Assembly (NCBI GenBank): GCA_900167215.1 | Contig: FUZS01000003.1 | Coordinates: forward strand, 1 to 64,000 | DNA length: 64,000 bases | Direction of reading: 5' to 3' | Source of the DNA: [Eubacterium] yurii | GTDB lineage: Bacteria > Bacillota > Clostridia > Peptostreptococcales > Filifactoraceae | Shown: positions 8,864 through 18,203 of the stretch, one piece after another | Numbering within the stretch: position 1 is the first letter of the stretch | Layout: the number at the start of each line of letters is the position of its first letter | The notes under the pieces: model-generated | The model's database searches: none | What the model saw: only the letters and a program-made list of their open reading frames with translations | What the model was told of the DNA's origin: nothing | Position numbers and translations under genes: made by a program

Positions 8864-8881
8864 AGCAATTAATAAATTGCT
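8864..8881 (-). terminator. Weak hairpin at the end of the SLH gene
   Basis: AGCAATT and AATTGCT form a 7 bp stem overlapping the stop codon of the SLH protein gene, followed on the minus strand by GATTATTTT. The stem is short and AT-rich, so termination is uncertain. The rest of 8659-8879 is AT-rich with no recognised feature. Confidence 0.35.
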
Positions 8882-10748
8882 AAATATTTACTATTACTCT
8901 GGTAACGTTGATATTTCCACCTTCCAAAATTCCTATGCCTGTAACAGTATCATCTGATAGAATTTTTTTGGCATCAATTACTGTACCATTTGAAAGTTGT
9001 TCTATTTTTGTATTATTGTTATAGTACATTTTTATGTTTTTGCCATCATTTTGTCTTATTTCTATATACTTATCTACAACATCTACAGAAACAACTTTAC
9101 CATTTACAGTTGTTTGTTTGAATTCTCCACTTGATATTATTTCTTCAACCATTCCTCCGGTTGCATATACTTCTACGGAATGACCTACTTTTAGTGAATA
9201 AATGTTAGTTCTCTTATCACCTATTCTTATTATAGCATTGTTGTTGATAGTTAAGGTTCTTTCGTTATTTGAATTGTCAACTATGACAATTTTATTATAG
9301 TCACTGTTAAGTTGAATGCTCTTTATATATGCTGACTTATATTTCTCACTTTTTGCTTCTATGGAAACATCTGTTATCTTTTCAGCATCAGTTTTAATAG
9401 TAGCTATATCTCCTACTGCAATATCAGATACACTTACTCTCTTGTCATTTCTGTAGATTTTTATATCATCTGCAAAATCTTTTCTTACTACACCTAAGTC
9501 CTTATCTTTTATAGTGATAGAATTGTTGGTATAGTCGGTAATTTCTCCTCTAAGCTCAGATTTTTTGTGAGTTATAGCCGCTTTTACTATAAGATTATCT
9601 GTATAATATGCATCTATATCGGTTTCTAATGGTAGTTTACTGATAGGAGTTAATACGTCGTTTACATAAATTTGTGTATCCTTATTATATCTGAGTACCT
9701 TATCTTCATTGTTTGATTTTATTGTTATTGTAGTTGGCTCAGAAGTTGTAAAGCTTACAATCTTTCCTGATATTCTTTTTTCTTCAGCATCTGCAGTTAT
9801 TTGAATAAGCTTACCTTTATTTAAAGTAAGAGTAACTTTTTGTCCAACTTTTAAATCATTTATTGATGTTATGGCACCGCCTACCTTTATTGCAAGTTCA
9901 TTTTTCTTTGCCGAATAATTTTGTATCTTATTGTCATCAGTAGTCAATGAAATACTTACATCGTCATTTGTAAGGGTAATCAAATTTATTGATCCGGAAA
10001 CATTCTGTACTTCAAGAGTTTCAGGCGCCTTTGGCTGTGTAGGTTGAGTAGGATTGTTGTCAATGCTTGCTTTTTGAGAGTACTTATAAGCATTCGAAAG
10101 CATTACTGCAGTCTCAGCTCTTGTAACAGAGTTATTTGGCTTAAAAAAGCCTGTTCCGTCTCCCTCTTTTGAAAGAACTCCTTTTCTTTGAAGTAGTTCA
10201 ACATAAGGGATTGCATCTTTGATTATAGAGTCGTTGTCTTTGTATGACAAAGTCGCACTCTTGTTTATTTCCCCTTCAAGTCCAAGACCTCTTACTAAAA
10301 ATACACAAACTTCAAATCTCTTTGCAGTAATTGATTTTTTAGAGCTTGAGTCTACAAGAGCTGCTATCATCTCATCTCTGTTTGGAATTATCTTTTTTTC
10401 AAGTGCAAAGACTACGTAAGGTTTTGCCCAGTCTTCTATCTTTGCTCTGTCAAGTCTGTCATTATATTTCGAAATATTGTTTTTATAAGTTATGTCAATT
10501 TCAGATTTTGAATATAGATTGGAAATCATAATCAAAGATTCAATTCTTGTCACAGGAGAACCCGGTTTGAATGTACCGTCAGGGTAGCCGGAAATAAGAC
10601 CTTTTTCACTTGTGTCTTCAACAAATTTTTCTGCCCAGGCATATCCTTGCATATCTCCAAATTTTATAGCATTGGAAGTGCCTGTTGACAAAATAGCTGA
10701 AAAAAGCACTGAAAAAGCTAAGATTTTACTAAAAAATTTAAATTTCAA
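8880..10748 (-). CDS. S-layer homology (SLH) domain surface protein with repeated beta-rich modules
   Basis: The protein (622 residues) starts with a Sec signal peptide, a basic then hydrophobic stretch ending near SNA at residue 27. Three SLH modules follow (roughly 33-80, 95-155 and 165-228). The first is clearest, with ISGYPDGTFKPGSPVTRIE. SLH triplets anchor proteins to pyruvylated secondary cell-wall polymers. A PTQPTQP linker leads to about 380 residues of tandem ~75-residue modules, recognisable by returning patterns such as G-K-I-V-S followed by I-x-I and then L-K-V-G-x. Their function is not known to me. It starts 30 bases after galU on the same strand, suggesting co-transcription. 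Confidence 0.85.
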   Translation of the reverse strand: MKFKFFSKILAFSVLFSAILSTGTSNAIKFGDMQGYAWAEKFVEDTSEKGLISGYPDGTFKPGSPVTRIESLIMISNLYSKSEIDITYKNNISKYNDRLDRAKIEDWAKPYVVFALEKKIIPNRDEMIAALVDSSSKKSITAKRFEVCVFLVRGLGLEGEINKSATLSYKDNDSIIKDAIPYVELLQRKGVLSKEGDGTGFFKPNNSVTRAETAVMLSNAYKYSQKASIDNNPTQPTQPKAPETLEVQNVSGSINLITLTNDDVSISLTTDDNKIQNYSAKKNELAIKVGGAITSINDLKVGQKVTLTLNKGKLIQITADAEEKRISGKIVSFTTSEPTTITIKSNNEDKVLRYNKDTQIYVNDVLTPISKLPLETDIDAYYTDNLIVKAAITHKKSELRGEITDYTNNSITIKDKDLGVVRKDFADDIKIYRNDKRVSVSDIAVGDIATIKTDAEKITDVSIEAKSEKYKSAYIKSIQLNSDYNKIVIVDNSNNERTLTINNNAIIRIGDKRTNIYSLKVGHSVEVYATGGMVEEIISSGEFKQTTVNGKVVSVDVVDKYIEIRQNDGKNIKMYYNNNTKIEQLSNGTVIDAKKILSDDTVTGIGILEGGNINVTRVIVNI

Positions 10749-10777
10749 ATTAAATACCTTCTTTCTTTATTAATAAT

Positions 10778-11650
10778 TTAATATTTTTTTACTAATTCTT
10801 TTAAATAATTTAAAAATTCATCCTTTAATTCATTGTTTTTAAGAGCAAACTCTACAGTTGCTTGTAAAAATCCAAATTTTTCACCAACGTCATACCTTTT
10901 ACCTTCAAATTCATAGGCGTACATTGCTTGAGTTTCGCACAAGGTTTTAAGAGCATCTGTAAGTTGGATTTCATTATTCTTACCTGGTTTTTGATTTTCC
11001 AAGATTTTGAAAATATCTGGTTTTAGTATATATCTTCCCAATATAGCTATATTTGAAGGTGCGCTTTCTATATCAGGTTTTTCAACAAGATCTTTAATCA
11101 GATGTATATTTTCATCTATATATTTTCCTTGTATTATACCGTACTTATTTACATCATTTCTATCAATCTTTTGAACACCAATTATAGTTGTATTATATTC
11201 ATAATATATATCAAGCAGCTGTTTTAAGCAAGGTGTTTTGGAATCGACTATATCATCACCGAGAATTACTGCAAATGGCTCATCACCTATGAAACTTTTT
11301 GCACATAATATTGCATGACCAAGCCCTCTCGGCTCTTTTTGACGGATATATTGAATATTTATCATATCACTGATATGTCTTACCATCTCTAACATTTCAG
11401 TTTTACCGCTTTTCTCAAGTTCGAGTTCCAGCTCTATGGATTTGTCAAAATGATCTTCAATAGACTTTTTATTTCTGCCTGTTATTATTAATATCTCCTC
11501 TATGCCTGAGGCTATTGCTTCTTCAATTATATACTGAAGAGTAGGCTTATCGACTATAGGTAGCATTTCTTTTGGCTGAGCCTTTGTAGCCGGTAAAAAT
11601 CTTGTACCCAACCCTGCAGCCGGAATTATTGCTTTTTTTACTAAGGACAT
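10778..11650 (-). CDS. galU: UTP-glucose-1-phosphate uridylyltransferase
   Basis: GalU makes UDP-glucose from UTP and glucose-1-phosphate, feeding cell-wall glycan, lipoteichoic acid and glycolipid synthesis. The 290-residue protein has the nucleotidyltransferase signature PAAGLGTRFLPATKAQPKEM (10-29), then DKPTLQYIIEEA, the metal-binding region ILGDD, and VEKP with the sugar-binding region. The length matches the family. It is the first gene of a pair with the SLH protein, which fits a cell-envelope role. The upstream gap (11651-11865) separates it from a divergent methyltransferase gene. Confidence 0.94.
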   Translation of the reverse strand: MSLVKKAIIPAAGLGTRFLPATKAQPKEMLPIVDKPTLQYIIEEAIASGIEEILIITGRNKKSIEDHFDKSIELELELEKSGKTEMLEMVRHISDMINIQYIRQKEPRGLGHAILCAKSFIGDEPFAVILGDDIVDSKTPCLKQLLDIYYEYNTTIIGVQKIDRNDVNKYGIIQGKYIDENIHLIKDLVEKPDIESAPSNIAILGRYILKPDIFKILENQKPGKNNEIQLTDALKTLCETQAMYAYEFEGKRYDVGEKFGFLQATVEFALKNNELKDEFLNYLKELVKKY

Positions 11651-11785
11651 AATATTAACCTCGCTTAAAGTATTTTATATAATTTTATCACAAAAAAATA
11701 AAATAAGCATAAATTGTAAAATAAATTTAAATATTGTTATAATTTTTTTAAAATTTATCATGGATTATAAAAAAACTAAATTGAT

Positions 11786-11814
11786 TTGCAAATATATTTA
11801 ATTTTTTGTATAAT
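11786..11814 (+). promoter_or_regulatory. Sigma-A-type promoter for the methyltransferase-plsY-gpsA genes
   Basis: TTGCAA (11786-11791) and TATAAT (11809-11814) are separated by 17 bases, 51 bases before the start codon. Confidence 0.65.
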
Positions 11815-11865
11815 AATAGCGATTTAAGAAATAGTTTAATTAATTACTGATTTTCAGGAGAAAGT

Positions 11866-12738
11866 ATGCTTTTAGTTTCAGATAAATGGGAAGAATACGA
11901 AATTTTATATGCCGGTAGAGGCGAGAAGACGGAAAAATGGGGACAATATATTCTCAAGAGACCTGATCCTCAGATATTTTGGGAAAAGAATGAAAGCTCT
12001 AATATAAAAGTTTTTCCCGATGCTATATATCATAGGAGTAACAAAGGTGGAGGAAGCTGGGAATATATAAAAAATTTACCTACAAGTTGGAATATAAGCT
12101 ATAGGGATTTGATTTTCAATGTAAAGCCAACAGGATTTAAACATACCGGTATTTTTCCTGAACAGGCTGTAAATTGGGATTATGCTAAAGAAAAAATAGA
12201 AAACAGTGTTAAAAATATTAAGGTTTTAAATTTGTTTGCCTATACAGGGTGTGCTACCTGCAATGCTTCAAAGGCCGGTGCAAAAGAAGTGGTGCATGTA
12301 GATGCTTCAAAGGGTATGACTCAAATTGCCAAGGAAAATGCCAAACTTTGTGGTATAGAAAATAATTTTATAAGATATATAGTTGATGATGTATTTAAGT
12401 TTATAGAAAAAGAAATAAGACGAGGTAGAAAATATGACGCTGTAATAATGGATCCACCATCTTACGGTAGGGGTACAAACGGTGAGATTTGGAAGCTTGA
12501 AGACAGCCTGATAAAACTGCTTAGTTTGATAGACAAGGTTTTAGTTGATAAGCCTTTGTTTATGATAGTAAGTTCATATACTACAGGAATTTCTTCTATA
12601 TCGCTTAAAAATGTAATAAATACATCATCTTTGAGAAAAAAATTTGAAAATATAAATACCGGAGAGCTGTCTCTGCCGATTAAAGGTAGTGATTTGCTCT
12701 TGCCTTGCGGTATTTATGCAAGATGTGACAATTGTTAG
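11866..12738 (+). CDS. Class I SAM-dependent RNA methyltransferase (RlmI/RlmK-like catalytic domain)
   Basis: The 290-residue protein resembles the catalytic half of the COG1092 family (YccW/RlmI, which makes m5C in 23S rRNA) without the N-terminal PUA domain. Visible motifs are the SAM-binding motif NLFAYTG (122-128), the acidic end of strand 2 VHVDASKG (143-150), and the catalytic-loop motif DPPSYGRG (196-203). N-terminal residues FPEQ and W are also typical of this group. The exact RNA target cannot be read from sequence. It heads a cluster with plsY (24 bases downstream) and gpsA, with no obvious functional link. Confidence 0.82.
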   Translation: MLLVSDKWEEYEILYAGRGEKTEKWGQYILKRPDPQIFWEKNESSNIKVFPDAIYHRSNKGGGSWEYIKNLPTSWNISYRDLIFNVKPTGFKHTGIFPEQAVNWDYAKEKIENSVKNIKVLNLFAYTGCATCNASKAGAKEVVHVDASKGMTQIAKENAKLCGIENNFIRYIVDDVFKFIEKEIRRGRKYDAVIMDPPSYGRGTNGEIWKLEDSLIKLLSLIDKVLVDKPLFMIVSSYTTGISSISLKNVINTSSLRKKFENINTGELSLPIKGSDLLLPCGIYARCDNC

Positions 12739-12762
12739 GATTTATTTTGTTGGGAGTTTATA

Positions 12763-13353
12763 ATGTTTGACTTGCTTATAATAGTGCTATTATCTTACCT
12801 GATAGGTAGTATTTCTCCTTCATATATATTTGGTAGGATACATCATATGGACATAAGACAGACCGGCTCAGGAAATGCAGGTACTACGAATACATTGAGA
12901 GTGCTGGGGAAGAAGATAGCACTTGCGGTATTTGTAATTGATTTTTTTAAAGGGTTTTTAGTGGCTTTTTTTGTAAGAAAATTATTTTCAATGGATTATG
13001 CACTTATTGCTGCCATTTTTGTAGTTTTAGGACATATATTCCCTATTTTTTTGGGCTTTAAAGGTGGTAAAGGTGTGGCTACTACACTTGGAGTGTTGTA
13101 TTGTCTTTTTTTAAAGGAAATATTGATATGTTCGGTTATAGGTATTATTTTATTAGTTTTGTTTAAATATGTTTCATTTGCCGGACTTGTTACTCTTTTT
13201 ATGGTAAATATTTTGATTTTAGTATTTAATCAACCGCATAAATATTTGTTGTATACAGGATTTTTATTTTTACTAATATCCGTGAAACATAAAGAAAACA
13301 TCAAAAGATTGATAAATCATACAGAAAGAAAAATTGGAGAAAAGGCAAAATAG
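12763..13353 (+). CDS. plsY: Glycerol-3-phosphate acyltransferase PlsY
   Basis: PlsY is an integral membrane enzyme that transfers the acyl group of acyl-phosphate to glycerol-3-phosphate, the first step of phospholipid synthesis in Firmicutes. The 196-residue length and five or so hydrophobic segments fit. The three conserved cytoplasmic loops are present: GSISPSYIFGR (15-25), GSGNAGTTN (35-43), and GGKGVAT (101-107), which bind phosphate and acyl donor. It lies 9 bases before gpsA, whose product is its substrate. The start has a GGGAG site. Confidence 0.95.
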   Translation: MFDLLIIVLLSYLIGSISPSYIFGRIHHMDIRQTGSGNAGTTNTLRVLGKKIALAVFVIDFFKGFLVAFFVRKLFSMDYALIAAIFVVLGHIFPIFLGFKGGKGVATTLGVLYCLFLKEILICSVIGIILLVLFKYVSFAGLVTLFMVNILILVFNQPHKYLLYTGFLFLLISVKHKENIKRLINHTERKIGEKAK

Positions 13354-13362
13354 GAGGAACAT

Positions 13363-14379
13363 ATGAATATATCTGTAATTGGAGCCGGAAGCTGGGGTAG
13401 CAGTCTTGCCCTTGTTTTAGATGAAAATAAACATAATGTATGTTTGTATATGAGAAGAGAAGAACAGTTTGAAGAATTTGAAAAGTGTGGAACAAATTCC
13501 AAATATCTCAAAGATGTGAAGTTTCCCAAAAGTATAAATTATACTACTAATCTGAAAGATGCGATAGACTTTGGAGATGTAATAATACTTAGTGTAACTA
13601 CACAGTCTACAAGACAATTTTTGCAGAATATAAAGCCATATTTGACGAATAAAAAAATAGTTGTCAATGTATCAAAAGGTATAGAGATAAGGACAAATTT
13701 GAGGATTTCTCAAATATATGATGAGATTATAGGTAATGAGAATTTTGCTGTGCTTTCTGGTCCTTCTCATGCAGAAGAAGTATCTAAAAAAATGCCAACA
13801 ACTATAGTTTCTTCTTCAAAAAATAAGGATATTGCTGAAACTATACAACATATATTTTCTAATGACTATTTCAGAGTGTATACAAATAGCGACTTGATTG
13901 GAGTCGAACTTGGTGGAGCACTTAAAAATATAATTGCTCTTGGAAGTGGCGTTTGTGATGCAGTAGGCTATGGAGATAATACTAAAGCTGGAATAATAAC
14001 AAGGGGTATACATGAAATAGCAAGATTAGGAGTAAAGTTGGGGGCTAATCCGCTCACATTTTCCGGACTTTCAGGGATAGGAGATTTGATAGTTACCTGT
14101 ACTTCTTCTCATTCAAGAAATAAGCGTGCAGGCGCCTTTATAGCTCAAGGATATGATATTGATAAGGTGCAGGAGAAAGTAGGTATGGCTGTGGAAGGCA
14201 TATCTACGACATTAGCTGGATATGAATTGTCTAGGGAACTTAGTGTAGCTATGCCTATAACTGAAGCCATTTATAACGTTATATATAATTCGCAAGATAT
14301 AAAACAATGTGTAAAATTTCTGATGAACAGGGATAAAAAATCTGAACTTATGTCAGAAGACAACTTTGTTTCTTTTTAA
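13363..14379 (+). CDS. gpsA: Glycerol-3-phosphate dehydrogenase [NAD(P)+]
   Basis: This cytosolic enzyme reduces dihydroxyacetone phosphate to sn-glycerol-3-phosphate, the backbone used by PlsY. The 338-residue protein has the N-terminal Rossmann motif GAGSWG (7-12). Conserved segments follow: NVSKGIE (with Lys105), SGPSHAEEV (132-140) and GGALKNIIALG with the catalytic base Lys188. The C-terminal helical domain has SGIGDLIVTC. The start is preceded by AGGAGG. It ends with a terminator, closing the rlm-like/plsY/gpsA unit. Confidence 0.96.
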   Translation: MNISVIGAGSWGSSLALVLDENKHNVCLYMRREEQFEEFEKCGTNSKYLKDVKFPKSINYTTNLKDAIDFGDVIILSVTTQSTRQFLQNIKPYLTNKKIVVNVSKGIEIRTNLRISQIYDEIIGNENFAVLSGPSHAEEVSKKMPTTIVSSSKNKDIAETIQHIFSNDYFRVYTNSDLIGVELGGALKNIIALGSGVCDAVGYGDNTKAGIITRGIHEIARLGVKLGANPLTFSGLSGIGDLIVTCTSSHSRNKRAGAFIAQGYDIDKVQEKVGMAVEGISTTLAGYELSRELSVAMPITEAIYNVIYNSQDIKQCVKFLMNRDKKSELMSEDNFVSF

Positions 14380-14404
14380 TATTTAAAAAAACTTTTAACT
14401 AATT

Positions 14405-14445
14405 TAGTCTGTTATTTAGTAGGATAATTAACAGACTATTTTTAA
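14405..14445 (+). terminator. Rho-independent terminator after gpsA
   Basis: A 10 bp stem, TAGTCTGTTA (14405-14414) with TAACAGACTA (14429-14438), is followed by TTTTTAAT. Confidence 0.85.
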
Positions 14446-14540
14446 TAAAAAAATTTTATGGATAAAATTATTTTAAATTGCATTTTTTAGTGTATAAATT
14501 TTAAAAAAGTATTTAAAAAATTATTTTGAGGAGATTGGGT

Positions 14541-15500
14541 ATGAAGAGAATTGCCGTACTCACAAGTGGTGGAGATGCTCCTGGCATGAATGCCGCTATA
14601 AGAGCTGTAGTGAGATATTCCATATATAAAGGTATACAGATTTTTGGGATTGAAAGAGGATATAAGGGACTTATGGAAGGTGATTTAAAGGAAATGAAGA
14701 TACCTTCTGTGGGAGATATTATTCATCGTGGAGGAACTATACTTCGTTCTGCAAGGTGTATGGAATTTTTGGAAGAAGAAGGAAGACAAAAAGCGCTTAA
14801 TATATTAAATGTATTTAATATAGAAGGATTAGTTGTAATAGGAGGAGACGGTACTTTTAGAGGTGCACAAAAATTATCTGATGCAGGATTTCCTGTTATA
14901 GGAGTTCCGGGAACTATAGATAATGACCTTGCATACACAGATTTTACTATAGGTTTTGACACAGCACTTAATACTGTATTGGATGCGGTTTCAAAGCTTA
15001 GGGATACTACTTCTTCACATGAAAGAGTAAGTGTTATAGAAGTAATGGGTAGAGGCTGTGGAGATTTGGCACTTTATGCAGGACTTGGTGGAGGAGCTGA
15101 GGAGATACTTGTTCCTGAAAGAGACTATGATATAGATAAGATATGTCAAAAGATACTTGCATCAACTAATAGGGGTAAGACTCAAAGTATAATAATGGTG
15201 GCTGAAGGAGTGGGTTCTGCTGACAGTATTTGTAAACAAATACAAGAAAAGACAGGTCTTGATTCGAGGACCACAGTTCTTGGGCATATTCAAAGAGGCG
15301 GTAGCCCTACAGCAAAAGATAGAATACTTGCAAGTGAATTTGGAGCTCATGCCGTACAATGTCTTATAGACGGAAAATCATCAAGAGTAGTGGGAGTAAG
15401 ACAAAACAAGGTTATGGATATGGATATTGATGAAGCTTTAAGTATGAGCCATAGTTTTAATGATGGAATATATGAACTTACAAAGATATTGTCAATATAA
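14541..15500 (+). CDS. pfkA: ATP-dependent 6-phosphofructokinase
   Basis: PfkA phosphorylates fructose-6-phosphate, the committing step of glycolysis. From ATG 14541 the protein has 319 residues, the standard bacterial length. GAGGAGA precedes this codon by six bases, so the in-frame TTG at 14526 is rejected. Motifs present are GGDAPGMN (10-17) and GGDGTF (101-106) for ATP-Mg, and PGTIDND (123-129) with the catalytic Asp127. [10 protein letters not shown] and [14 protein letters not shown] bind sugar and effectors. The GGDG glycine after GGD indicates ATP rather than PPi use. pyk follows 164 bases later, a common pairing in Firmicutes, here with its own upstream region. Confidence 0.96.
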   Translation: MKRIAVLTSGGDAPGMNAAIRAVVRYSIYKGIQIFGIERGYKGLMEGDLKEMKIPSVGDIIHRGGTILRSARCMEFLEEEGRQKALNILNVFNIEGLVVIGGDGTFRGAQKLSDAGFPVIGVPGTIDNDLAYTDFTIGFDTALNTVLDAVSKLRDTTSSHERVSVIEVMGRGCGDLALYAGLGGGAEEILVPERDYDIDKICQKILASTNRGKTQSIIMVAEGVGSADSICKQIQEKTGLDSRTTVLGHIQRGGSPTAKDRILASEFGAHAVQCLIDGKSSRVVGVRQNKVMDMDIDEALSMSHSFNDGIYELTKILSI

Positions 15501-15664
15501 GAATAGTAATTAACTCTATATATTTAATATTTTCAAATACTAAGTGATATAGTATATATTCGAAAGTTTTAAAAGTTTGAGTTATAATATAAGGTGGATA
15601 GTCTTTTATTTGTTAATTTAACAAGTCTAAAAATTAAATTTAAAGAAAATTGAAAGGGTAATGT

Positions 15665-17422
15665 ATGTTAAGTAATTATAAAAAAACAAAGATAGTTTGT
15701 ACAATAGGACCTGCATCTGAATCAGAAGAAATTCTGAAAAAACTGGTTTTTGAAGGTATGAATGTCTGCAGACTTAATTTTTCTCATGGCTCTTACGAGG
15801 AACATAAGGCAAGGATGGATACCATAAAAAAAGTAAGAGAAGAATTAGATAGGCCTATAGGTATACTTTTAGATACAAAAGGTCCTGAAATAAGAACGGG
15901 TGATTTTTCGCTTCCTGAAGTACAATTAAATGCAGGAGACAAGTTTACTATAACTATGGATGATATAGTTGGAGACAATAATAGGTGTACAGTTTCATAT
16001 AAGGAATTGGTCAATGATGTAAATGCCGGTGATAGGATACTTATTGATGACGGCTTGATTGAACTTGCTGTAGTTTCTAAAACTGACAAAGATATCTTGT
16101 GCGAAGTTATAAATTCTGGAATTGTAAAAAATAAAAAGGGAGTAAATGTACCAAATGTAAAGATAAATCTTCCTGCTATTACTGAAAAAGATAAATCAGA
16201 TATAATATTTGGTATAGAAAATGGAATAGATTATATTGCTGCATCATTTGTTAGAAAAGCTTCAGATGTTCTTGCAATAAGAGAAGTGCTGGAAAATAAT
16301 GGTGGGGAATATATAAAGATAATATCTAAGATAGAAAGTCAAGAAGGAGTTGACAATATCGATGAGATATTGGAAGTATCAGACGGTATAATGGTTGCAA
16401 GAGGTGATTTGGGTGTAGAAATACCAACAGAAGACATACCTATGGTGCAAAAAAATATTATAAAAAAATGTAATGACTTGTCAAAATATGTAATAACAGC
16501 AACTCAAATGTTGGACTCAATGATAAGAAATCCGAGACCTACAAGAGCTGAAGTTACAGATGTAGCAAACGCAATATTTGATGGTACGGATGCAATAATG
16601 TTGTCAGGAGAAACTGCTGCAGGAAAATATCCTGTTGAAGCTGTAAAGATGATGACAAAAATAGCAAGGGCTACTGAGGAAAGCTTTGACTATGAACATA
16701 TTTTGAAACAAAAGAAGAGCCATATGCAAACTACTATTACAAATGCTATAAGTCATGCAACTTGTACAACTGCTATGGATTTAAATGCTAAAGCGATAAT
16801 AACGGCTACTTCAAGTGGTTACACTGCAAGGATGGTATCAAGCTACAGACCTATTGCTCCGGTTATTGCAACAACAAGCGATCCTATTACGTATAGACAA
16901 ATGTCTCTTATTTGGGGTGTATATCCTCTCTTAAATAGAGATTTTAATACAACTGATGATGTTATTGAAACTTCAGTTCAACTTTCCTTGGGGAAAGATT
17001 TGATATCGATAGGCGATTTGGTAGTAATTACTGCCGGAGTTCCTGTTGGACAATCTGGTACGACTAATCTTCTTAGAGTTCATGTTGTTACAAAGAATTT
17101 GGTAAAAGGCTTAGGCGTTGGATATTCAAATGTATCAGGAACTGCAAGAGTATTGCTTGATGCTCAAAAAGATATAAATGAAGGAGATATAATAGTAACT
17201 ACTTCTACAGATATAGATATGATATCTCAAATCAAGAAAGCTGCAGCTATTATAACAGAAGAGGGTGGACTTACTTCTCATGCTGCCATAGTTGGACTCA
17301 GTCTTGGTATACCTGTAATAGTTTCTGCAAAAAATGCAACAATACAAATTCAAGATGGAGATACGATTACAGTAGACGCTGCTACAGGGACTGTTTACAA
17401 AGGTGAAATAAAAAATCTTTAA
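15665..17422 (+). CDS. pyk: Pyruvate kinase with C-terminal PEP-utilising-like domain
   Basis: Pyruvate kinase makes ATP and pyruvate from ADP and phosphoenolpyruvate. Residues 1-475 are the usual A/B/C domains, with NFSHGS near the N-terminus, SKIES (catalytic Lys222), ARGDLGVE (metal ligands, 245-252) and TATQMLDSM. The protein is 585 residues because it carries the extra C-terminal domain of Bacillus/Clostridium enzymes. That domain (about 490-585) resembles the phosphohistidine domain of PEP synthase and has the EEGGLTSHAAIVG box. The start has GAAAGGGT upstream. Pfk and Pyk neighbour each other as consecutive control points of glycolysis. Confidence 0.96.
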   Translation: MLSNYKKTKIVCTIGPASESEEILKKLVFEGMNVCRLNFSHGSYEEHKARMDTIKKVREELDRPIGILLDTKGPEIRTGDFSLPEVQLNAGDKFTITMDDIVGDNNRCTVSYKELVNDVNAGDRILIDDGLIELAVVSKTDKDILCEVINSGIVKNKKGVNVPNVKINLPAITEKDKSDIIFGIENGIDYIAASFVRKASDVLAIREVLENNGGEYIKIISKIESQEGVDNIDEILEVSDGIMVARGDLGVEIPTEDIPMVQKNIIKKCNDLSKYVITATQMLDSMIRNPRPTRAEVTDVANAIFDGTDAIMLSGETAAGKYPVEAVKMMTKIARATEESFDYEHILKQKKSHMQTTITNAISHATCTTAMDLNAKAIITATSSGYTARMVSSYRPIAPVIATTSDPITYRQMSLIWGVYPLLNRDFNTTDDVIETSVQLSLGKDLISIGDLVVITAGVPVGQSGTTNLLRVHVVTKNLVKGLGVGYSNVSGTARVLLDAQKDINEGDIIVTTSTDIDMISQIKKAAAIITEEGGLTSHAAIVGLSLGIPVIVSAKNATIQIQDGDTITVDAATGTVYKGEIKNL

Positions 17423-17461
17423 ATATTAAAAAATATACTGAAAAATAAATTTAAGAAAAAT

Positions 17462-17504
17462 ATAAAAAGGTTATAATCATATTAATTATAGCCTTTTTAT
17501 ATTC
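17462..17504 (+). terminator. Rho-independent terminator after pyk
   Basis: A 16 bp stem with one G-U pair is formed by 17462-17477 and 17485-17500 (core AAAAAGG with CCTTTTT). Confidence 0.8.
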
Positions 17505-17586
17505 TTTAAATATTAAATTTTCTTGATTTTTTAATGTGATAAAATTTCAAATACTATATTTTAAATTATTTGTAAATATATTGCTA

Positions 17587-17615
17587 TTGACAATATGGGA
17601 AAAAATAGTTAAAAT
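17587..17615 (+). promoter_or_regulatory. Promoter of acpP and probably of the fatty acid cluster
   Basis: A perfect -35 TTGACA (17587-17592) and TAAAAT (17610-17615) are separated by 17 bases. acpP starts 42 bases downstream. I did not find a convincing MarR/FabT operator overlapping it. Confidence 0.7.
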
Positions 17616-17657
17616 AATTTATATAAAAATTTTTAATTAATCTAAAAGGAGAAAACA

Positions 17658-17885
17658 ATGTTTGAAAAAATACAAGATATAATATCAGAAGTTTTAGGAG
17701 TTGAAAAAGACGAAATAACAATGGAAAGCAACTTAACTGACGATTTGAATGCAGATTCATTGGATGCGCTTGACATAGTTACAGAAATAGAAGAAAAGTT
17801 GTCAGTAAAGATACCTGATGAAGATTTTACTAAATTTGCTACAGTTAAAGATATAGTAGAATATATTGAAAGCAACCAAAACTAA
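17658..17885 (+). CDS. acpP: Acyl carrier protein
   Basis: The 75-residue acidic helical protein carries growing acyl chains on a phosphopantetheine arm. The attachment motif is NADSLDALD with Ser34. The length, helix pattern and acidic composition are typical. It opens the fatty acid synthesis cluster but is separated from accD by 318 bases that hold a hairpin and a degenerate repeat element. It may therefore be expressed at a higher level than the distal genes. AAAAGGAG precedes the start. Confidence 0.96.
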   Translation: MFEKIQDIISEVLGVEKDEITMESNLTDDLNADSLDALDIVTEIEEKLSVKIPDEDFTKFATVKDIVEYIESNQN

Positions 17886-17905
17886 TATTTAAAAAATTAT
17901 TTTGA

Positions 17906-17950
17906 GCCGCCATAATAGACTGATTCGTATATTTCTATTTATGGCGGTTT
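17906..17950 (+). terminator. Hairpin after acpP (terminator or attenuator)
   Basis: CCGCCATA (17907-17914) pairs with TATGGCGG (17940-17947), and TAGA pairs with TCTA further inside. A T-rich stretch follows after a short delay. Partial termination here would separate acpP from the fab genes. Confidence 0.6.
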
Positions 17951-18003
17951 GGTATTAAGGATTTGTTTTTTTATGTACTAATTTTTACTTATAACAAATA
18001 CAC

Positions 18004-18121
18004 TTATACTAATCATAGTATGTAGCTTCTTTTATTCATAATATTATATGGTTTTGTACCCAAAGTCATTTTATAATTATAAAAATATATATGACTGTTC
18101 AACTTATATTATTTAGTGTGT
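18004..18121 (+). repeat. Degenerate dispersed hairpin element, copy E
   Basis: It begins TTATACTAATCA, identical to the start of copy B for 12 bases, and ends about 118 bases later near ATTTAGTGTGTATA, a diverged form of the TTAGTATAA end. The inside has AGTCAT (18064-18069) pairing with ATGACT (18091-18096). The length and layout match copies A-C, but the sequence match is limited, so this is tentative. It fills most of the acpP-accD gap. Confidence 0.35.
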
Positions 18122-18203
18122 ATATAGTTGTTCAAGGATGAATTATAATATATATCGATTGTTATAACATAGGTTGGTATGAGAAATCTAAAAAGGAAAT
18201 TAT

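Noticed and set aside
17530-17615. FabT-like operator at the acpP promoter
   Set aside because: TTTCAAAT and nearby AT-rich words do not form a clean dyad at the promoter.
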